Assembly (NCBI GenBank): GCA_963664845.1
Contig: OY761615.1
Span: forward strand, 5,642,001-5,706,000
DNA from: CAIYTF01 sp963664845
GTDB taxonomy: Bacteria > Bacteroidota > Ignavibacteria > Ignavibacteriales > Ignavibacteriaceae
Reading direction: 5' to 3'
DNA length: 64,000 nt
The translations under genes were made by a program, and so were the position numbers. Positions 60,721 through 64,000 of the stretch are shown here, in pieces. A model generated the notes under the pieces. That model had not been told where the DNA came from and ran no database searches. It was given only the letters and a program-made list of their open reading frames with translations. Numbering within the stretch: position 1 is the first letter of the stretch; each line of letters opens with the position of its first letter.

Positions 60721-63693
60721 GTGAATAATGTCTGCAAATTTGCTCTGACTTGTATCTACTTCTGCATAGGAAATGCCTATGCACAGCGTCCACAAAATAT
60801 CCCCCTCCTGATCGATAAAATCCCCATCACGGTTGATGGACAATCCCGGACTTTTTCGTTCACCAACAAGCGGTTTGGTCAATTTCACGGAGAAACAAAC
60901 AGCTATACTGATGATGGCTGGCGGGGCTGGATATTGCGGGAACAGAACCTTTTCAGGGATTATTCGCTCGCTATAGGAAATGAGCTTCTCCCCAGAGATA
61001 AATCGATAGTCACAGTATTGCCCTATCTGCTGGAGCGAAAGTACCCTAATGGCATGGTCGAAAAAGTTTGCTTTGCGGATTCTCTTGATGCTCTGGCTAT
61101 TCTGGTGTCCAATGTTGTCAAGCCGTTAACGCTCCGTCTTTCAGGGTTGGAATATTCATCTGCCAGAACAGTAAGCGGGCATTCAGTAATATTTGTTTCC
61201 AATCAACTGCCGGCTCAGTATATACTGCGTGTTTCAACATCAGGCATTATCGAGTTCCAAAGCTCCCCCGGAAAAAGCCCGGAATTACTATTAATGCCCT
61301 ACAAGACTGAATGCTCGATTATCATCGACATCGTTGAAAGCAGCCGGGCAGTAACAGCTGCTTTGCCGGTTGCAGAATCACTAATTAAAGCCAAACGGGA
61401 AAGAATCAATTCAGTTCTGGAACGATCCAAGGTTATTACAGACAACGAAGATTTTAACAAAGCCCAGTTGTGGGCCATTGCATCCATTGATGCCCTGATA
61501 ACCACTCAGGAATCAAAAGGTATTTTTGCAGGCTTACCCTGGTTTAACAATAATTGGGGACGCGATACGTTCATTTCATTGCCCGGCGCAACTTATGCGA
61601 TCAACAATTTTGAAGATGCCAGAGACATACTTTCCTCTTTTGCCGAATACCAAATAAAGGACTCATCCGACACCAAATACTATGGGCGTATCCCCAACAG
61701 GGTGACGCTCAAAGACAGCATTTATAACACAACTGACGGCACTCCCTGGTTCGTAATCCAGGCCATGAATTATATCACCTGTTCCGGGGATTTTGCCTTT
61801 TTACAGAAAATATACCCCGTTCTCAAAACTGCACTTGCCGGAACAAAAAAATTATACTTGGATTCACTGGGCTTCCTTGTGCACCGGGATGCAGAAACAT
61901 GGATGGATGCCGTTGGTCCCGATGGGCCCTGGTCACCAAGAGGAAACCGGGCGATTGATATTCAGGAACTTTGGTTACAACAACTGAGAGCAACAAAGTC
62001 AGCTGCAGAATTCATCAAAGATGAAGCAACCGCATCCGAGTGTCAGCAATTGCTTTCAAAGCTTCTACACAACATCAGAGACTGTTACTTCGATTCATTG
62101 CAGCACAAAATTGCCGACAGGCTGACAGTGGACGGTAAAACAGATTTTAGCGCCCGGCCCAATACCCTGTTTGCCATTTATGATGATTCGCTGTTTATAA
62201 ACCGGGCTGAGCAGCTTCGCTATTTTAACGAAGCAATGCGCACCATAGGGACGCCTTATGGACTGCTTTCGCTTGGGTATCAGGAGAAAAACTTCCACCC
62301 CTTCCACGAATATCCTCCCTTCTATCCAAAAGATGCAGCTTATCACAATGGCATAATCTGGCAATGGAACACCGGGATAGCCGTTTCCAATCTTTGCAAA
62401 TTTGGCTTGCAGGATTCTGCCTGGAAGATGACGGAGGCGCTTACCAGGCAAATACTGCATCAGGGAGCCGTAGGAACCATAGCAGAACTGATGGAAGCGT
62501 ACCCTCGCCCTGGAGAAAAGGAGATCAGATTAAGCGGTACCTTTTCGCAGGCATGGAGCTTGGGAGAATATCTGCGGGCATTCCGGCAGGATTATCTGGG
62601 AATAAACTACAATGCATTCTCCAATGTGATTCTCTTTTCATCTCACTTACCCAAAGCAATTCATCAGGCATCGTTTGAAGTTTTGGCGGGCGAGGCTGTT
62701 GTGAAATTGGATTATAGTGAAAAAGGAAACAAACTGATACTCAAAGCCAGCTCACAAAAGCTAAGCAAAACAATTGGAATTGTATATGCATATAACATCG
62801 GTCCCAAATCCTTTTCAATTGCCCTGCCCTTGTTAATCGATAAACCAAATTGTGAAGTAGAGATTGATGAAGAAAATCCACAAATAGCCGTCTTTTCTTC
62901 AAACGGAAACACATGGTCTCAAAATTCAAAATTGGCACCTGTATCAAACGAAGTTGCTGCTCTACAATCGGAATTCAACTTTTGCCGTCCGAGCTATGAC
63001 CCTTCCATTGCATCAGTTCATCCACCAGACTACCGTCTGCTGACAAATGTTGAAATAAAAAGAACACCAGGGATTGACGCAAAAGTGATTTTTGATAAAT
63101 CTGATCCGGCCGGAGATGAGTTTTATTCTTATCCTCTAAACAGCAATTTTGCAAAAGGAATTCTGGATATTACCCATTTTAAGCTTGCTGAGGATACCGG
63201 GCGTTATTACTTTACGCTTATTTTCAACAATCTTGCTGACCCTAAATGGCACCCTGAGTATGGATATCAACTTACGTACACAGCCGTCCTTATTCATTCG
63301 GACTCGTCGGCAACATGCACCAGTGTTGGAAAGAATGCGAATTTTACCCTGGAGCCTGAACGTTCGTTCAATAAAGCAATTTACATCGGAGGAGGATTGG
63401 AAATCGTGGATTGCAAAAACGGGATTGTTGCAAAGTATATTCCGGCAAAGGAAGATATTTCCAACACACTCGGCAATGTTGAATCACGTTCAGTATTGTT
63501 TTCATTGCCTAAAACAATGATTGGCGCTATTAACAAATCCTCAAAGATCACATTGCTTGTTGGTGCTCAGGATGACAGTGGTGGTGCAGGCCTTGGGGTC
63601 TTTCGCGAGGTAATGGAAAATCCCGGTGAGTGGAATGGCGGCGGCAAGAAAGTATTAACGCATAATATCTATGATATTCTTACAATTCCATGA
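60721..63693 (+). CDS. exported amylo-alpha-1,6-glucosidase-type (GDE C-like) protein with glucodextranase-like C-terminal domain
   Basis: The 990-residue product starts at GTG 60721 with a signal peptide ending near NAYAQ. An N-terminal beta domain (to about 210) precedes an (alpha/alpha)6 domain with LPWFNNNWGRDTFISLPGA (about 271-289), TPWFVIQAMNY, HRDAETWMDA and WQWNTGIAVSNL. These are marks of glycogen debranching amylo-1,6-glucosidase (GH133). The last 230 residues (after about 760) resemble the DOMON-like C-terminal domain of glucodextranase: KSDPAGDEF, LDITHFKLAED, QDDSGGAGLGVFREV. Most GDE enzymes are cytoplasmic, so an exported form suggests alpha-glucan debranching in the periplasm or outside. 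Confidence 0.82.
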   Translation: MNNVCKFALTCIYFCIGNAYAQRPQNIPLLIDKIPITVDGQSRTFSFTNKRFGQFHGETNSYTDDGWRGWILREQNLFRDYSLAIGNELLPRDKSIVTVLPYLLERKYPNGMVEKVCFADSLDALAILVSNVVKPLTLRLSGLEYSSARTVSGHSVIFVSNQLPAQYILRVSTSGIIEFQSSPGKSPELLLMPYKTECSIIIDIVESSRAVTAALPVAESLIKAKRERINSVLERSKVITDNEDFNKAQLWAIASIDALITTQESKGIFAGLPWFNNNWGRDTFISLPGATYAINNFEDARDILSSFAEYQIKDSSDTKYYGRIPNRVTLKDSIYNTTDGTPWFVIQAMNYITCSGDFAFLQKIYPVLKTALAGTKKLYLDSLGFLVHRDAETWMDAVGPDGPWSPRGNRAIDIQELWLQQLRATKSAAEFIKDEATASECQQLLSKLLHNIRDCYFDSLQHKIADRLTVDGKTDFSARPNTLFAIYDDSLFINRAEQLRYFNEAMRTIGTPYGLLSLGYQEKNFHPFHEYPPFYPKDAAYHNGIIWQWNTGIAVSNLCKFGLQDSAWKMTEALTRQILHQGAVGTIAELMEAYPRPGEKEIRLSGTFSQAWSLGEYLRAFRQDYLGINYNAFSNVILFSSHLPKAIHQASFEVLAGEAVVKLDYSEKGNKLILKASSQKLSKTIGIVYAYNIGPKSFSIALPLLIDKPNCEVEIDEENPQIAVFSSNGNTWSQNSKLAPVSNEVAALQSEFNFCRPSYDPSIASVHPPDYRLLTNVEIKRTPGIDAKVIFDKSDPAGDEFYSYPLNSNFAKGILDITHFKLAEDTGRYYFTLIFNNLADPKWHPEYGYQLTYTAVLIHSDSSATCTSVGKNANFTLEPERSFNKAIYIGGGLEIVDCKNGIVAKYIPAKEDISNTLGNVESRSVLFSLPKTMIGAINKSSKITLLVGAQDDSGGAGLGVFREVMENPGEWNGGGKKVLTHNIYDILTIP

Positions 63694-63888
63694 AGTTACA
63701 GAGAAAATATTTTTTTTTATCAGAAAACAAGTTATTTTATATGTGATTATTGACACGAATATTTGTTTTTTCCTGACAATATAACGTGGAGCACAAAACT
63801 TCTATCCGGCAAATACTACTTTTAATACTTAAAACAAGTGTTTTGCCGGTTTCAAGTTTTTATAAATAAATTTTAGACGGAGGTTGCT
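63694..63888. other. 195-base gap before the last gene
   Basis: The gap is A/T-rich and probably holds the promoter of the last gene; a TTGACA lies at 63750-63755 without a well-spaced -10. I see no terminator with a clear stem. Confidence 0.4.
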
Positions 63889-64000
63889 ATGACTCGGCGT
63901 GTAATATTATTTCTTCTTATTCTTCCAGTGTGTCTGTTTGGTCAATTGTTGGATTATAACATCCAGATTAAAACATTTCCTGCATTAACACAACTAGACT
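63889..64000 (+). CDS. 5' end of an exported protein (cut by the window end)
   Basis: An ATG at 63889 with GGAGG at about 63879-63883 upstream opens a frame that runs off the window. The 37 visible residues begin MTRRVILFLLILPVCLFGQ, a standard signal peptide, followed by LLDYNIQIKTFPALTQ. Too little is present to name the protein. Confidence 0.7.
   Translation, partial: MTRRVILFLLILPVCLFGQLLDYNIQIKTFPALTQLD

Overview
This window comes from a Gram-negative bacterium of the Fibrobacteres-Chlorobi-Bacteroidetes group, most likely an Ignavibacteria or Kapabacteria-type lineage. Three features support this. A secreted subtilase at 9530-11287 ends in a type IX secretion sorting domain with the 'NFPNPFNPST' signature. 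The NADH:quinone oxidoreductase operon has 11 genes and lacks nuoE, nuoF and nuoG. There is also a GWxTD-domain protein and a pyruvoyl-type arginine decarboxylase. The assignment is inference from gene content, since no 16S rRNA gene lies here. Most of the window is ordinary chromosomal core with moderate gene density. There is no tRNA, rRNA or CRISPR array that I can support.

Layout. Positions 1-2642 (minus) hold the yceD-rpmF-plsX-fabH lipid/ribosomal operon, with fabH cut by the window start. Positions 2769-5222 (plus) hold smpB, a 58-codon ORF, tyrS and the pyruvoyl-dependent arginine decarboxylase. Positions 5223-6576 are a 1.35 kb repeat-rich stretch with traces of a decayed mobile element. 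Positions 6577-15089 hold a stand-alone DsbD N-domain protein, a periplasmic thioredoxin-like protein, a DUF72 protein, the T9SS-type subtilase, a CsgG/TolB-like protein with a possible barrel tail, a CocE-type hydrolase and an alkyltransferase-like DNA repair protein. Positions 15220-25126 hold a secreted GH15-like enzyme, hemL, an aminotransferase coupled to pckA, a ferredoxin protein and a large Rossmann-fold protein. Positions 25343-36782 hold adk facing a six-gene minus-strand operon (folC-rho-GWxTD-pdxA-methyltransferase-ftsE), then a helical protein-manC-rpiB-like cluster and alr.

Positions 36994-47376 are the complete nuoABCDHIJKLMN operon with its own terminator. It is followed at 47447-48649 by an IS630-family element whose transposase is split by a probable -1 frameshift. 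The element is inserted exactly in the TAG stop codon of dinB and leaves a working TAG. The rest (48649-64000) holds dinB, a secreted CE1-like esterase, a second repeat-rich gap, the small SRP RNA, sixA, a lipoprotein, an exported protein of unknown function, an RlaP-type nucleotidyltransferase, uvrC, glgC, ychF, and a very large exported amylo-1,6-glucosidase-type protein with a glucodextranase-like C-terminal domain. The final 112 bases begin another exported protein.

How the genes fit together. The metabolic theme is respiration through a complex I without the NADH-oxidising module, gluconeogenesis (pckA plus aspartate-type aminotransferase), glycogen synthesis (glgC) and extracytoplasmic alpha-glucan handling (the GH15-like and GDE-like proteins). 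I found no gene cluster that is clearly a new defence or signalling system. The most unusual observations are small-scale: a palindromic intergenic repeat family with a copy embedded in-frame in a ferredoxin gene, inverted-repeat elements of MITE type, the IS630 insertion in a stop codon, and an RpiB-family protein with altered catalytic residues fused to an extra N-terminal domain.
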